Positions 1 through 10,786 are shown, counted from the first letter of the stretch. The stretch is DNA of 64,000 nt from Blastomyces gilchristii SLH14081 (GCF_000003855.2 NW_003101674.1:595970-659969); one strand, 5' to 3'. Program-made: numbers and translations. Notes: generated from the letters alone by a model not told the origin.

Positions 1-827
1 CCGAGACGGCGTTACGTTACCGTTACCAAACATCTCCATCTGTGGACAAACATTTAACAACTACGTTACTACCATTTCCACTTCAGGAGACTTATTATAT
101 ACATACAGACCTCAACCCAAAATCCATATCACACATCTACAATGCTGGCGTGTTTCCGGATTACATACATGTATATATATATATGCCATGGTGTCGGCGT
201 ATCCACTCTCACACCCTTATTTATATATATACAACCAACCCCCCCCCCCTAGGCCATCCACAGTGGCAAGGCAAGGCAAGGCAAAGCAGCTAGACACACT
301 CCCTGCTCGCCATCCCATGTCTCCTTCCTACGTGACAATGACGTCCAGCGTGCTTTTTTATTGATTCCTATGTTATGCCTGCCCCTCAATGCTTGCATCC
401 ATTTCATTGTCACCGGTTGCATTGCGTGGGGGTGTTCTTTATCAATTAGGCAATATTTATTGAACAGAAGCCTGATATTGGGTACAATGAATATGCTATT
501 GTGTATCATTATTATCGTCAGGAAGAAAGAAATAATAAAGAAAAATAGGTAGAGAAGTGAGCTAGCTATTTTTCTGTTGTCTTCTTTTTTTCGAACAAAA
601 AATCAATTGACTTTTAAAGCAACATCTGTTTTCAACAGATAATCCATTTTCAAACCTCCATATTCCCATATTCCCTAGATTCAATTCCCATTTACATCAT
701 AAGTCGTAAAATAAAATCACAGAAGACTAAAATACATTGTGACAACAAAAATGGGCACTTACATCACAACCACCATCCCCATGAAAACCTCCCTCGTCAT
801 TGTCATAAAACCCAATAAATCTCTCCC
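1..827. other. Intergenic region, no gene seen
   Basis: This stretch has ordinary to slightly AT-rich composition. It holds short AT runs near 170-190 and 220-235 and a run of ten C at about 241-250. Short open frames exist on both strands but are low-complexity and look like no protein I know. The right-hand part is the 3' flank of the minus-strand gene ending at 828. Confidence 0.6.
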
Positions 828-2156
828 CTACATAGCTCCCATAATCTCCCGATACGCCAGAGCCTCCTGAAGAAAAACTTCCGCACCAGCCTTAACCTCC
901 ATATACACCTCAAAAAAGCTCAACACGATCCCTTTCCTGACGCTGCAAAACCCTGCAAACAACGCGCAACCTAACTGCGCACACCGTCTCGAGAAATTCT
1001 GCCTCGGATCCAATATCACCACCCCCTGCTGCTCTTGGTATCGCCGTTGCTCGTCTTCATCCCATGCGTCTGATAACATCGGCTGGCCATAATACTGCCC
1101 AGCGATCTCAACGTCGCAGATAACGCTCATCCGCGGACTGCATGGGCACGCACGGACGTCTTTGAGTGTGCATTTGCGCGCGCAGGAACAGTGTCCGGAG
1201 CAGATGCAGAGTTGATCACGGACGTACTGGCGCAGCGCTCGTTTGCCTTCGGTGCGCCTGTGCTCGCCGACGTAGATGCCGTTGAGAATGGCGTAGGCGG
1301 CTTCGCGGTTTGCTTCGGTGCGACGCCGTTCGGGGAGGAGGCGGTGCGCTGATAGTGTTGCGGATGATGATGATGAGGAGGTGGTGCTGGAGGAGGTAAC
1401 GCTGTTTTGGCGTTTGACTGCCATTGTTGCGGTTGGAGCTGGAGTTGGTCTTCCCATTCCTGTCGCCCCGTGTTCATGGAGGTTATTATTGTTGATGGTA
1501 TTAACGCTATTCCAGTCGGCTTGTTTTTGGAACCCGAGATATTTCTCTGACAGCATGGCAAGCACCATGTTGGGCGCTCTTTTATAAATAGGGTCCAGAC
1601 CCGTCCACTCTCTGGCGAAGGGCGAATTGGGGTCCAGGACTACCGTCTCGACATGCCTACGATACTCCCTCACATCAGCAGGACGACAACGTCCCTTGTT
1701 CACGTTATTCGCAACATAGGCCTCAACCGCATGCTGGACATAAGCGGCCTTTTTCATGCTGATGATCTCTTGGTCAAGAACACCGCTGATATCCTCTGAC
1801 GTGAGCAGCCGTTTGCAGGCCTGGAAGATCACGATGACCTGGCCTGGGCCTGGGAGATATCGTTCCACAGCAGATACGGATAGATATTGACTCTGTCCCG
1901 TCTGTGCCGTGGAGCTGCTATTCTTGCCGCGGTGTGGTGAGCTCCCACAGAGTTGCAAGTTGGTGATCTCGATGTTGAGCCGTGCATAGACTGCGTAGAA
2001 TAGATCTTCGATGGTCTGGAGGAGCTGCGCGGTGGAGTCCTGAGCCATCTGGTCCTCGACCTGTTCGATGTGGAATTTTATGCCGCTGGGCGCGTTGTCG
2101 AGCTGGAGATGATGAAGGTTAGTCGAAAAAACAATCATTGTGTGGTGTCTGTCCAT
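828..2156 (-). CDS. Hypothetical protein with Cys-rich C-terminal third
   Basis: An uninterrupted 442-residue frame with fungal-gene composition, in contrast to the AT-rich DNA further right. I do not recognise the family. The N-terminal half (about 1-210) looks globular and helical. It is followed by a low-complexity linker rich in Asn, Ser and Thr (about 215-275, including a run of Ser/Thr). Near residues 315-345 is a cysteine cluster with pattern C-x-C-x3-C-x-C-x3-C-x7-C-x-C, which suggests metal binding or a disulphide-rich module; no catalytic motif is visible. A second Met at residue 7 is an equally plausible start. No signal peptide or membrane segment is evident. Upstream exons in 2157-2770 cannot be excluded, because an overlapping frame there stays open. 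It is likely a real host gene, but its function is unknown. Confidence 0.6.
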   Translation of the reverse strand: MDRHHTMIVFSTNLHHLQLDNAPSGIKFHIEQVEDQMAQDSTAQLLQTIEDLFYAVYARLNIEITNLQLCGSSPHRGKNSSSTAQTGQSQYLSVSAVERYLPGPGQVIVIFQACKRLLTSEDISGVLDQEIISMKKAAYVQHAVEAYVANNVNKGRCRPADVREYRRHVETVVLDPNSPFAREWTGLDPIYKRAPNMVLAMLSEKYLGFQKQADWNSVNTINNNNLHEHGATGMGRPTPAPTATMAVKRQNSVTSSSTTSSSSSSATLSAHRLLPERRRTEANREAAYAILNGIYVGEHRRTEGKRALRQYVRDQLCICSGHCSCARKCTLKDVRACPCSPRMSVICDVEIAGQYYGQPMLSDAWDEDEQRRYQEQQGVVILDPRQNFSRRCAQLGCALFAGFCSVRKGIVLSFFEVYMEVKAGAEVFLQEALAYREIMGAM

Positions 2157-3880
2157 CTGAGTATTTCCCTCCTTATGAACTGGGAAACGATACTACATAC
2201 CTCCACGCCATACGCCATCAAAATGATGAAGACGAACTTGGCAATGCCATAAATCCTGGAATATACTGCTACGATACAGTCATGCCTTTCCCTGGCCTGC
2301 TGCAGTGGTTCTCTTTCTCCGTCCCGGTGAGAGCTAGCACGCGCTACGGGCATCTGGACACTTTTTGGTTTCTGCATCATGCTGCTGGAAACTGGAAATC
2401 GTTGGGTGGTTAAGATGATGTGGAAAAACGAGAATGGATGGATTCTGATGAGAGTGGAAGCTAGAGTTCGGGATGTAGCGTGTATGAACGATCTATCTAA
2501 TATTTGTTCGTTCGGTTTGTAGTTTGTGCCTGCGTTCAGTAAGGTACGGAGGGGATGAAGACGAGGACGAGAGGCTTTGTGGGAAGAGGAGTATAGAGAG
2601 GGGAAAAGAAAAGAAGGGTAGGAAGGAAGATGGGTCAGGACGGAGAGGGAGGCTGATGTTGAAGAACGAGCAGGCAAGTTGCAGCTGGTACGGAGTTGCT
2701 CCTTTGTTTGTTCTCCCCAGCCTCCCTCGACTGTAGTTCTATACCTCTTGCATTCACGCGCTGGCAATTGAGAACGAGGGTTTTTATTTGTCCAGGCTTT
2801 CTCCTTAAGTGTATTGAAAAAGGAGAGGCTGGTGGAGGGGAATGAAAAACGGTGAGTGAATATGATTTGGTGGGGATGGTGCGGGATGGGGTGTTATATC
2901 TATGGGCAATATACTATTGTGATACGTGCATCGTGTATACGATCTCATTGTTTTATAAGGATAAGCCAACGTTGTGGGGAGGTGGTTGTGATACAATAAA
3001 GAAGGAAAAGGTGAACACTCTCATTGAGATATAATCAATGCCCGCCCTCTCATTACATAGACCTCTGAGAGTCGATAATAGCGAGCATGAATTAATAGGC
3101 AGTTCAGGCAGAGTCCACATTACATTTTCTCTCCCATTCATACAATGGCATTCACCCATTCTCGATTTCTGAAGGGCTGGGGATGTTAAATCCACTATCC
3201 CCGCAGTGGATGTGAATTTGTCTCGAGGCAAACAAAGATGTGGTCAGATTATGGTCATACTGTGAATAGGGAGTTATCCAGGGATAGCACTGCAATTGAG
3301 TTCATTGGGTGTTCATGGCGCCTGGTTTGGAGGGAAAGCAAGCAATATCACAGTCAAAGGAAACCGCAGAGAATATATAGTTAAGAGTTAAGAGCTTCTA
3401 ACAGCCCCTTCGAATAATGTGGCCGCTCAAACGAAGAAATGCGGAAGCGTATTCAGAAACGAGGGACGTTGTTCAGCTTCGAGGTTGATGCTGTGGTTGC
3501 TAAAGTACAAATCCACCCATGCTATCATCATATAAATAAATGAATACGGATAGCTGTGCGACATTTGTAGATAGCTAACCTTTCATAAGACACATATCTG
3601 ACAGCTCGCACACGGCCAACTATACCAATCAAATCCACGAGCGGTAATGTTTTCAAAGAGGCATAAAATAAAAAGTAAAATAAAAAATTGCAAACATAGA
3701 CGGTACGAGGAGCTCTATAAAATATATATATATGTGTATATATCTTTCGTATGATATATTTATGAGAAATTTTGAAATATGAACACAGGAATGTATATAT
3801 ATATGAAAGATATGAAAAAAAGGAGGTAGGAAGGGTTAAAACATACTAGAAAGAAATTCAGGGGAAACAAATTTCAAAAC
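2157..3880. other. Intergenic region between the Cys-rich gene and the gag ORF
   Basis: I see no convincing gene. The part near 2160-2770 is probably the promoter and 5' UTR of the minus-strand gene at 828-2156. From about 3650 to 3850 the sequence becomes AT-rich, with several TATATA runs, just 3' of the minus-strand gag ORF. I searched by eye for a zinc knuckle, protease or reverse transcriptase continuing from the gag ORF and found none. Confidence 0.55.
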
Positions 3881-5056
3881 CTAAATGTGGAAGGTGTAAA
3901 CCTTGCGGATCTCCTCCATGAGAAGATGAACATCCAACACCACAGCTGTTGATTTGGATTCTTGTATCTCCTCAATCTTCTTTTGAACATATCCTCTCCA
4001 ATTGTTGGGGAGGGCAGAGTAGAAGATGTCAAATACCCACGCATCTGGGGGGGTAGCATCCATCATCTCCAATTTCATGATAGCGGCCCGGAACTTATCA
4101 AAGAACATGTGCAGGTTAGTGACCTGCGTGCCACCAAGTGAGGTGAATTCCAGGACTGCCTCACGGCGTAATTGTGTCTTTGGGATGGAGTATTCCTCTT
4201 CGATTGCATGCCAGAGGGTATAAGCGATCCGATCCTCATCATATTTGTAAAAATGTGGCCTGACGCCGGCACCCAATGAGTTCGAAATGAATGTGTAGAG
4301 CCATCGGTTCCTAGCATCCCAAAAAGGAGCCCATTCAACATCTTGAAGGGGGTTCTGGGCCTGCTGTTTCTCTATTATATTCCAACACTGTGCATCAACT
4401 AGTTTCAATTTCATGGAGATGCTCCAGGTGGTGTAGTTGGATGTGCCGGTTAGACTGTTTGGCCTCACAGCATTCTTGACATCTTCCTTGAATTGGGAGA
4501 TTGCCTTGCCAACACGGCTATCCGGATCATAGAGGTTGTATTCCAACCTTTCACCGAGATTGGGATCCCATGTGGGCGTACGGGCCGTAGAAGTGGTGGG
4601 AGGATGATTGTTGACATCCTGAGATTGATTCTTAGAGGATCTCTGTTGACGGAGTTTTTCCAGTTGTAATTTGAGCTCTAGGGCTCTACGCCTCTCCTTC
4701 TCCATCTCAAATGTCATCATAAGATGCTGCATCTGCTGGTCTGATATGGCCTCGCCCGAACGGTAGACACCTGGGTGACCGGTATTCTCATCATGAGAGC
4801 CAGCTTCATCAAGCTGTCGGGTAGATCGGGGGGCCGGCCTGACTGTGTCAGGGGCTGTATTCAAACCAGATTCGAATTGGAAGGGTGTTTCGGGAGGTTC
4901 ATTAATGGAGCTTTCAAATGCTCCAGGAGGATGTCCACTGACAGAGCTTGAGTGTGAAGAATCATCATCACCAGCAACTGACCCAGTGGGTAGGACGCGA
5001 GATCGTGAATGTGTGTGAGAGTGAGATCGTGATGGATCCGCCATTTTGATATTCAT
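3881..5056 (-). CDS. Ty1/copia-type Gag-like protein, intact, no pol attached
   Basis: A 391-residue frame without stops. Residues 1-110 are Ser/Pro/His-rich and probably disordered. Residues about 112-140 form a charged Glu/Lys/Arg/Leu coiled-coil-like stretch. From about 200 it matches the copia Gag layout: a motif reading NYTTWSISMKLKL, then a Trp-rich stretch, an IEEEYSIP segment, a helix with FTSLGGTQVTNLHMFF and a C-terminal block with LPNNWRGYV. Family Gag proteins normally continue to a CCHC zinc knuckle and then to protease, integrase and RT. None of these follow; the frame stops at 3881. Composition is normal and it lacks the TGA-type damage seen in every retroelement from 6 kb onwards. 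It could be a young internally deleted element, a Gag-only (TR-GAG-like) element or a domesticated gene. I found no flanking LTR pair by eye. The start used is the first Met; the next Met at residue 5 is possible. Confidence 0.7.
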   Translation of the reverse strand: MNIKMADPSRSHSHTHSRSRVLPTGSVAGDDDSSHSSSVSGHPPGAFESSINEPPETPFQFESGLNTAPDTVRPAPRSTRQLDEAGSHDENTGHPGVYRSGEAISDQQMQHLMMTFEMEKERRRALELKLQLEKLRQQRSSKNQSQDVNNHPPTTSTARTPTWDPNLGERLEYNLYDPDSRVGKAISQFKEDVKNAVRPNSLTGTSNYTTWSISMKLKLVDAQCWNIIEKQQAQNPLQDVEWAPFWDARNRWLYTFISNSLGAGVRPHFYKYDEDRIAYTLWHAIEEEYSIPKTQLRREAVLEFTSLGGTQVTNLHMFFDKFRAAIMKLEMMDATPPDAWVFDIFYSALPNNWRGYVQKKIEEIQESKSTAVVLDVHLLMEEIRKVYTFHI

Positions 5057-5519
5057 TTATTGGATCCTTGCCAATATTGTTTTCTTTTTCTTGCTTTTTT
5101 TTTGGCAATGTGGTGCATTCCCCGCAAGCTTCTTCTAAGCGAGCAGTAGTATTAACTAGGGCGTGTTCGGTTGCACGGTTAACCTCTGTTAAACCTACCC
5201 CCAAAAAGTGGATATTAGCGTGCTGCCGGCGTTGATTTTTCAAACCTTGATTGCCACCCTAATCTTGTAGTGGTTTTGACGTATTTAATCAATTACACAT
5301 AATAGTGACAACGTAGATTTCTGTTTCTTCCATTTTAACCTCACCTATTTTGTATGATAGAGCTGTGCAACATGCCAGGCAGTCAGTCTTCAAATAATGG
5401 GGGTCTTGAACCCGAAGAAATGCCAATCTCATCAAGCCAGTGGCCGAGCTCACCCTCACCTGCCATATTGCCTGCCACGCCAATAATAATAGGTGTCCCA
5501 TATCATCAACCCGCCGCCA
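5057..5519. other. Intergenic or upstream region of the gag ORF
   Basis: Contains a T-rich stretch (about 5080-5105) and a GC-normal stretch at 5150-5280 that would be the leader, or a possible LTR remnant, of the minus-strand gag ORF. An open plus frame from 5354 leads into the 12-bp repeat but looks like no known protein. No gene is called. Confidence 0.4.
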
Positions 5520-5651
5520 AATCTGCCTCCCAATATGCCGCGCAATATGCCTCCCAATATGCCTCCCAATATGCCTCCCAATATGCCTCCCAATATGCCT
5601 CCCAATATGCCTCCCAATCCGCCTCCCAATCCGCCTCCCAATCCGCCTCCT
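5520..5651. repeat. 12-bp minisatellite, 11 units
   Basis: Eleven head-to-tail 12-bp units. The core unit aatatgcctccc occurs six times in a row (5544-5615). The first two and last three units are variants (aatctg, gccgcgc and aatccg types). Because 12 is a multiple of 3 and the unit has no stop in any frame, all six frames stay open and give peptide repeats (for example Asn-Met-Pro-Pro in one plus frame and Tyr-Trp-Glu-Ala on the minus strand). This makes long apparent ORFs here unreliable. It lies at the border between normal and AT-rich DNA. Confidence 0.9.
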
Positions 5652-5689
5652 GTATACATATTTCATGAAGTGCAGCAATGGATGAGGTA

Positions 5690-6140
5690 ATGCTGCAGGG
5701 CCTGCTTGACATGAAAAAGAAAGGCTGAGAAATAGACAATGAAAACTTCAAGCCTTATGAATAAAATATAATGATTCAAGCTGTTCAATGTGTCACTCAT
5801 CAAATGATCAATAAAATCAATCTTGATAGTTGATGAAGACAATTTAAATGTATGTAATGACTGTGAATGAAACATAAGAATCAGATCTCTGACTGAACTT
5901 GATATATAGAACATGAAATAGACATTAATAACTCAGAGATTATGAAGAAGTATTTTCAATATTATTCAGATATGAAGATATTTCAATATCAGAGATTTAA
6001 ATTTTAAAAGTTGAATAAGCAACTGCTTTATGATAAACTTGTTATAGAATAATATACAATTGATTTTCAAGCTATGAGACAGTAGCTTGATACAGATGAT
6101 GACTTATATTCTCTCTTATTCTCTATGTTAAATGTCTCTT
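5690..6140. other. AT-rich degenerate DNA, left edge of the transposon block
   Basis: From about 5.7 kb, GG, CC and CG dinucleotides nearly disappear. Nothing recognisable is coded here. It precedes a clear LTR start at 6141. Confidence 0.5.
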
Positions 6141-6684
6141 TGTCACGCCCCTGGCCGCGTCAAGGTCTCATTGCGGCTTCACGCGGCTCATCACTTCTCT
6201 GCAGATGATTTCATTCATTCTGCAGACTGTTCAAACTGGTTTTCAATCACTCTATAACATCACTCAGATGCAATATAGAAGAATCTAATTGATAAATATA
6301 AGAATTTCACTTCTATACAAGATTAGCAGATTGCTTCTTTCATAATAGTGAGACACTGCTGAGATATCACTTCAGCTATTCTCAATTATAGAATAGAAGA
6401 AGAGTATTCACTCATTATCTATATAGAATAGCTAGATACTGACTCTCTATTAAAAAAGTCAGTAATTCATTTTCTTCTACTGATAATATATACAAGAGTT
6501 ACTGTAATTCTCATACAATCTTCTTAGTATACTAAGTACTATATCTATAATATTCTTGTAATAACTCTATAGCTTACAAGCTTACTATTTAAGTAAGATA
6601 GTTAAGTCTACTTATATAACTTCTCTAGATAACTATCTATATAATATCACTAATTAGTCACTACTTCAGTTTTATTATAGTATA
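6141..6684 (+). repeat. LTR-like repeat, 544 bp, forward copy
   Basis: Starts TGTCACGCCCC and ends in the degraded equivalent of TACATTACA. It aligns along its whole length with the reverse complement of 10212-10755, which is also 544 bp. Differences are almost all C/T and G/A transitions. The first ~50 bp of this copy (about 6141-6190) still hold CpG and GG/CC, while the rest is heavily mutated. The TG...CA ends and length fit an LTR, probably Gypsy type. I could not link it to a specific internal region. Confidence 0.75.
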
Positions 6685-9307
6685 ATTTAAATTACTTAAT
6701 CTAATTATAAGTTTGAATTAGTTAAGCTTTATTAATAGACTAATATAATCTTATATATTTATACTGAGATTAATCTGATCTTACTCTCTAAGAGAAACTT
6801 TATATTATTCTCTAAAATATATATATCTCTATTTTAACAGAAATCTGAGATTTCTGAATCTGTTATATATTTTAATATAAGCTTTTTAATTACTTTATTA
6901 TTATCACAGTCTCTACACTTCTATATCTATTATAAAGATAGAAAGATTAAAATTGAAAATTCTCTAAATTTGTAATTCAAAGGTTTCTTAAGCCAGTGTA
7001 TGATTACAGGCGTACGCTGGCTTTATATATATTATACTAAATTAATTAGTGTCTGCTATAATCTTTTTACATTTATAAGCATGTTCAGAAGCAGCTGTGT
7101 TATTATTCAGTGATTATACATTCTTCTAAATTATATTCTCTCTCACTAGATTCAGTTATGCTCATGTGACTCTGATATAAGCTGCTTTCAGAGAAGCTTT
7201 CACTATTTTACATTACTTATTCATTAATATTTTCATTCTTTAATTATTATTCTGTTATCATCATCATTGAATATTATTATTTTATACAAGATTTCTGCAT
7301 CTCTTTCTTTTATCAAGCTCTTTTCAATCTGTTTATCTATCACATTATACACATTTCTAGCAATGACTTCTCATTTTCATAACAAGTATTGTCATAGTGC
7401 TCATATCAGATAGTTTATTAGCAGTAAGTGTAATATGTTGTGAAATGTAGTCAGAACTTGTTTTTCTTCTAATAATTATCAGAATATATTATCATGAATA
7501 ATACATCTTCTTCATCTTTTTATACATTCTTAACTCTCTTTTTCTAGCAGATATCTGATTGTGTTTTCTAATTATGTTTTCTGATCATATCTTCTGACAT
7601 AATTTTATATAAATGCAGATACGGATATATTTATTTTAACTTATGTAGAATCTTCATGTATTGACAGATCTGTATCTGCAGATAATAGTAAATGCCTTAA
7701 TATTGAATTATTGATTGAGAACTTAAAGAATATGATAATGAAGAAATTATCTGTATTATATATAACTGAGTCTTTCATATCTCTTTCTGTCTCTTCTGCT
7801 GTTTTCTTTAAATCTTCTACACTTTTCTCTGCATCTGATTCTCTCACTCTCACTATCTCTGCTCTTACTACTCTCACTCTCACTACTTCTACTCTCACTA
7901 CTTTTACTCTCTCTGCCTCTGTCACTTCTACTGTCATTATCAGCTCTTCTCATTTCAAGAAGATGTTGTGTAGACTTGATAAATTACATTTCTTAGTATA
8001 TATACTTCTGCTCTTCTTACTGATCTCTAGAATAATTTATTATATGAAGACTGTATACAACATGACTATTTAAAGCTCAGTCATGAACATCAATTATTAT
8101 ATTTATTTTAAATATTTATAATAAGATAATTATACATTTATACTAAAGAATTATCTCTCTTCTTAACAGTGTTAAGATTGTAAGTCTTTTTCTTTTTCTT
8201 CTTCTTTTCTAATACTGATTTTTCTAGTGAAAATTATTATGAGTTTTATTATATATGAAGTTATAATATCTATAGATATCAAGAAACTTTTTATAACTAT
8301 AAAGTTTAACATTGTAGATATATTCACTCTGATAAATTTCTTTGAAATAATAGACTTATATTAGCCTATTCTCTGATATCTGTTGTCTGACTTTGTAATG
8401 CAGATAAAAGATATCTATGTTTTCAGAAATGAGAATATAAATGTTGTACTCTTTTACATCTACAGATATAAGACTTATACACCTTGTCTGAGATATTATT
8501 ATAAAAATGAGCTATTTATATATTATATTCTTCTCTCTGTATTTCTCTGTATCTCTCTCTCTCTTCTTGAGAAGTCTTGTATGTGTTATAATTATGTATA
8601 CAATTCTAAGATCAGTGAGTGTTCATTTGATAATTATTATCTCTGTTTTTACAGTTTTATATACTAATAATAATTCTTAGTTGCTTCAGTATCAGAGATT
8701 ATTTTAATTTCTGAAGATAATAATACTACTGAGACTATTCTCTCTTATCTTCAAGCTTCTTCTACTGTTTTCTCTCTCAACATCTTCTCTGTGAATAAGG
8801 TTGTGTATATATCAAATTATAAGCATTTGACTCTGAGTAACTTCTACTGTTATTTATTCAGTTCTGTGCTCTCTTCTTTTTCAATTTCTTTCATTTTCAC
8901 TTTCTCTGCTCTGACTTCTGACTCTGTGAGTTCTGCACTCTTCTTCAATTTTTCTACACACATGTGTATATATTTCTATATTAACATTTCAGTTAATCTT
9001 GTGATAAACAATATTAATGTTATACACAGAGTGATAGAGAAATCAGAGACATGTATAACATTGTTATTAAAACAGCTTACAGCTCTCAAATTTCTTACAG
9101 ATCTTAAGTTTTGAGATTTTCTTTATTTTTGATATTTTTCAGATAATGTGGCATTGAAAATAGATTAAATGTATAATATATGAAAATAAATGAAGTGTGT
9201 ATAATAATATTTATCTTTTTACAGCTAATTCTTACAGTTGATAATCAATTCATTATCTCTTTTCTTTTCTTACACTTTTTCTTTGTCTGCTAGTCACTAC
9301 TCTTATA
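6685..9307. other. AT-rich degenerate transposon DNA between inverted LTR-like repeats
   Basis: No intact gene. The minus strand at 7641-7955 codes for Arg/Ser/Glu-rich peptide over a pyrimidine-rich tract (CTCTCACTA-like repeats about 7840-7930), which is low complexity rather than a domain. Minus-strand frames between 8700 and 9300 are mostly open apart from scattered stops and may be remnants of a gag region belonging to the LTR at 10212-10755. No RT, integrase or protease motif was found. Composition shows the same loss of CG and CC/GG as the rest of the block. Confidence 0.5.
6990..7023. repeat. Short inverted repeat keeping CpG in AT-rich DNA
   Basis: Arms AAGCCAGTGTA (6990-7000) and TACGCTGGCTT (7013-7023) pair with a single C/T mismatch around a 12-base loop. 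The site keeps CG and GG dinucleotides while its neighbourhood has lost them. I see no element end or coding context to explain it. Confidence 0.6.
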
Positions 9308-10199
9308 TAAACTGATTATCAGAATCATAAATTTTACATTTGATTTTATTTAATCTGATCTTATACATTTCTTAGTGTGAATTTCACTGAGACTAATCAT
9401 TAAAAAAAACATGCAAAGTGACTATATATCAGATCTCGCCCCGGTGGCTGAATGATTAATACAGCCACCCAGTAGCATCTTGGCGTGGGAAATCAAGGCA
9501 CGTGGGTTCGAAACCCGCAGAGAATACATTAAATCCGGAACTCAAGCACCTCAGGTTTCTAATAAATACAGAGGTGTATAAATTACTTCAATGAATTACT
9601 CTATGTTTCTGAGCTGAGAAGTTATTATCACATGTATCTAATTGTCACTTTTTTGTATTTTTCTATGTTCTTATTATCTTGATATAATCTTAATACCTGT
9701 ATTTTCTTCTGTATAATCAATACTTAATCTGTATTTAACATTATATAAGAACTTATCATAAGCTTCACTTGCATATAAGTATAATGAAAGAATAATAATA
9801 ATAATAATATATATCAGATCTCAAAATGAAATCATAACTTAGAAAAAATAAGAAAGTAATCTCATTTAATCTTATTTAGTCTCATTCTTGATATAAAGTT
9901 ACTATTTTTAGACATTTTAAGGTTTTTTTTAGACTATTTTTAATTTTTTAAAAAGGAACACTTTTTGATAGCACTTAAATAAGATTTAAAGTCATTTAAA
10001 GCAATAAAAATAATTTAAATTAAGAAGTGAAAATTATAATCTCATTTGAAAAATGTAATAAGAGTAGACAGTAAGTTTCACTGAGACAGTATAAGACTAC
10101 TATCTAATCTTAAAACCATGTAATAAGATTAGTTAAATTAATAATAAGACTATTAAATATTCTGATTCTGATCTCAGATATGATCACACGGTCAGTCTA
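9308..10199 (+). mobile_element. hAT-type MITE, copy A, interrupted by a SINE
   Basis: Begins TAAACTGATTATC, which is the mutated form of the TAGACTGGCCGCC seen in other copies, and ends CACACGGTCAGTCTA. The 8-bp flanks are CTCTTATA (9300-9307) and TTCTTATA (10200-10207), a target duplication with one transition. Without the 370-bp SINE and its 15-bp target repeat the element is about 507 bp. It shares its interior with the copies at 10787, 21085, 32408, 38757 and 62187. No coding capacity. Confidence 0.85.
9438..9807 (+). mobile_element. tRNA-derived SINE, 370 bp, with (AAT)n tail
   Basis: The head (about 9438-9525) contains an RNA polymerase III A box like TGGCTGAATGATTAA and a B box GGTTCGAAACC, as in tRNA genes. 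The tail is an AAT repeat. It is flanked by perfect 15-bp direct repeats TATATATCAGATCTC (9423-9437 and 9808-9822), and without the insertion the surrounding MITE sequence is continuous. The head retains CpG and GG/CC while the MITE around it is mutated, so it is younger than most of the damage or escaped it. Body 9530-9780 is AT-rich. The last ~25 bp before the tail resemble the 3' end of the LINE at 23888-28983. Confidence 0.85.
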
Positions 10200-10211
10200 T
10201 TCTTATATAAC

Positions 10212-10755
10212 TGTAATGTAGCGGAATCAAAGCGGTGACTAGTCAGCAGCATTATGTAGAGATAGTTATTTAAGAAGCTGTATAAGTGAGCTTAACTATC
10301 TTACTTAAATAGTGAGCTTGTAAGCTACAGAGTTATTGCAAGAATATCACAGATATGATACTTAGTATACTAAGAAGATTGTATGAGAAATGCAGTAACT
10401 CTTATATATATTTCAGTAGTAGAAAAATGAATCACTGACTTCTTTTATCAGAAGCCAGCATCTAGCTATTCTATATAGATAATGAGCAGATACTCTTCTT
10501 CTATTCTATGAGTAAGAATAGTTGAAGTAATACCTCAGCAGTGTCTCACTGTTATAAAAGAGTAATCTGCTGATCTTATATAGAAGTAGAGTTCTTATAT
10601 TTATCAATCAGATCTTTCTATATTATATCTGAATGATATCATAGAGTGATTGAAAACCAGTTTGAACAGTCTGCAGAATAAATGAAATCATTTATAGAGA
10701 AGTAATGAGCTGTGTGAAATCACAGCAGAGTCTTGACATAGTCAGAGATATGATA
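10212..10755 (-). repeat. LTR-like repeat, 544 bp, reverse copy
   Basis: The reverse complement starts TATCATATCTCTGAC, which equals the forward copy's TGTCACGCCCCTGGC with every change a C to T or G to A transition. It ends with an undamaged CCGCTACATTACA. Here the 3' end is better preserved than the 5' end, the opposite of the forward copy. On the minus strand the internal region would lie at lower coordinates, where MITE A is inserted 12 bp away. Confidence 0.75.
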
Positions 10756-10786
10756 ATACTCTTTTCTTTAAGAGTATAGTTCTGAT

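Noticed and set aside
2135..2767. 210-residue minus-strand frame upstream of the Cys-rich gene
   Set aside because: Low-complexity Ser/Pro/Thr content consistent with a leader and promoter, overlapping the start of the better ORF; it could contain an upstream exon but cannot be supported.
5354..5690. Repeat-containing plus-strand frames (Ser-Gln-Tyr or Asn-Met-Pro-Pro repeats)
   Set aside because: All six frames are open through the 12-bp repeat, there is no conserved flanking domain, and no splice context singles out one frame.
7001..7012. GATTACAGGCG resembling a primate Alu segment
   Set aside because: Only 11 bases match, inside the loop of a local hairpin; chance, with no further Alu likeness.
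7711..8073. 120-residue Ser/Thr/Leu-rich plus-strand frame
   Set aside because: It lies on a pyrimidine-rich simple-sequence tract in degraded transposon DNA; it would be open by composition alone.
9438..9525. Possible tRNA gene
   Set aside because: A and B boxes are present, but spacing is long, there is no clean acceptor stem, and the unit has an AAT tail and target duplications; it is a SINE head.
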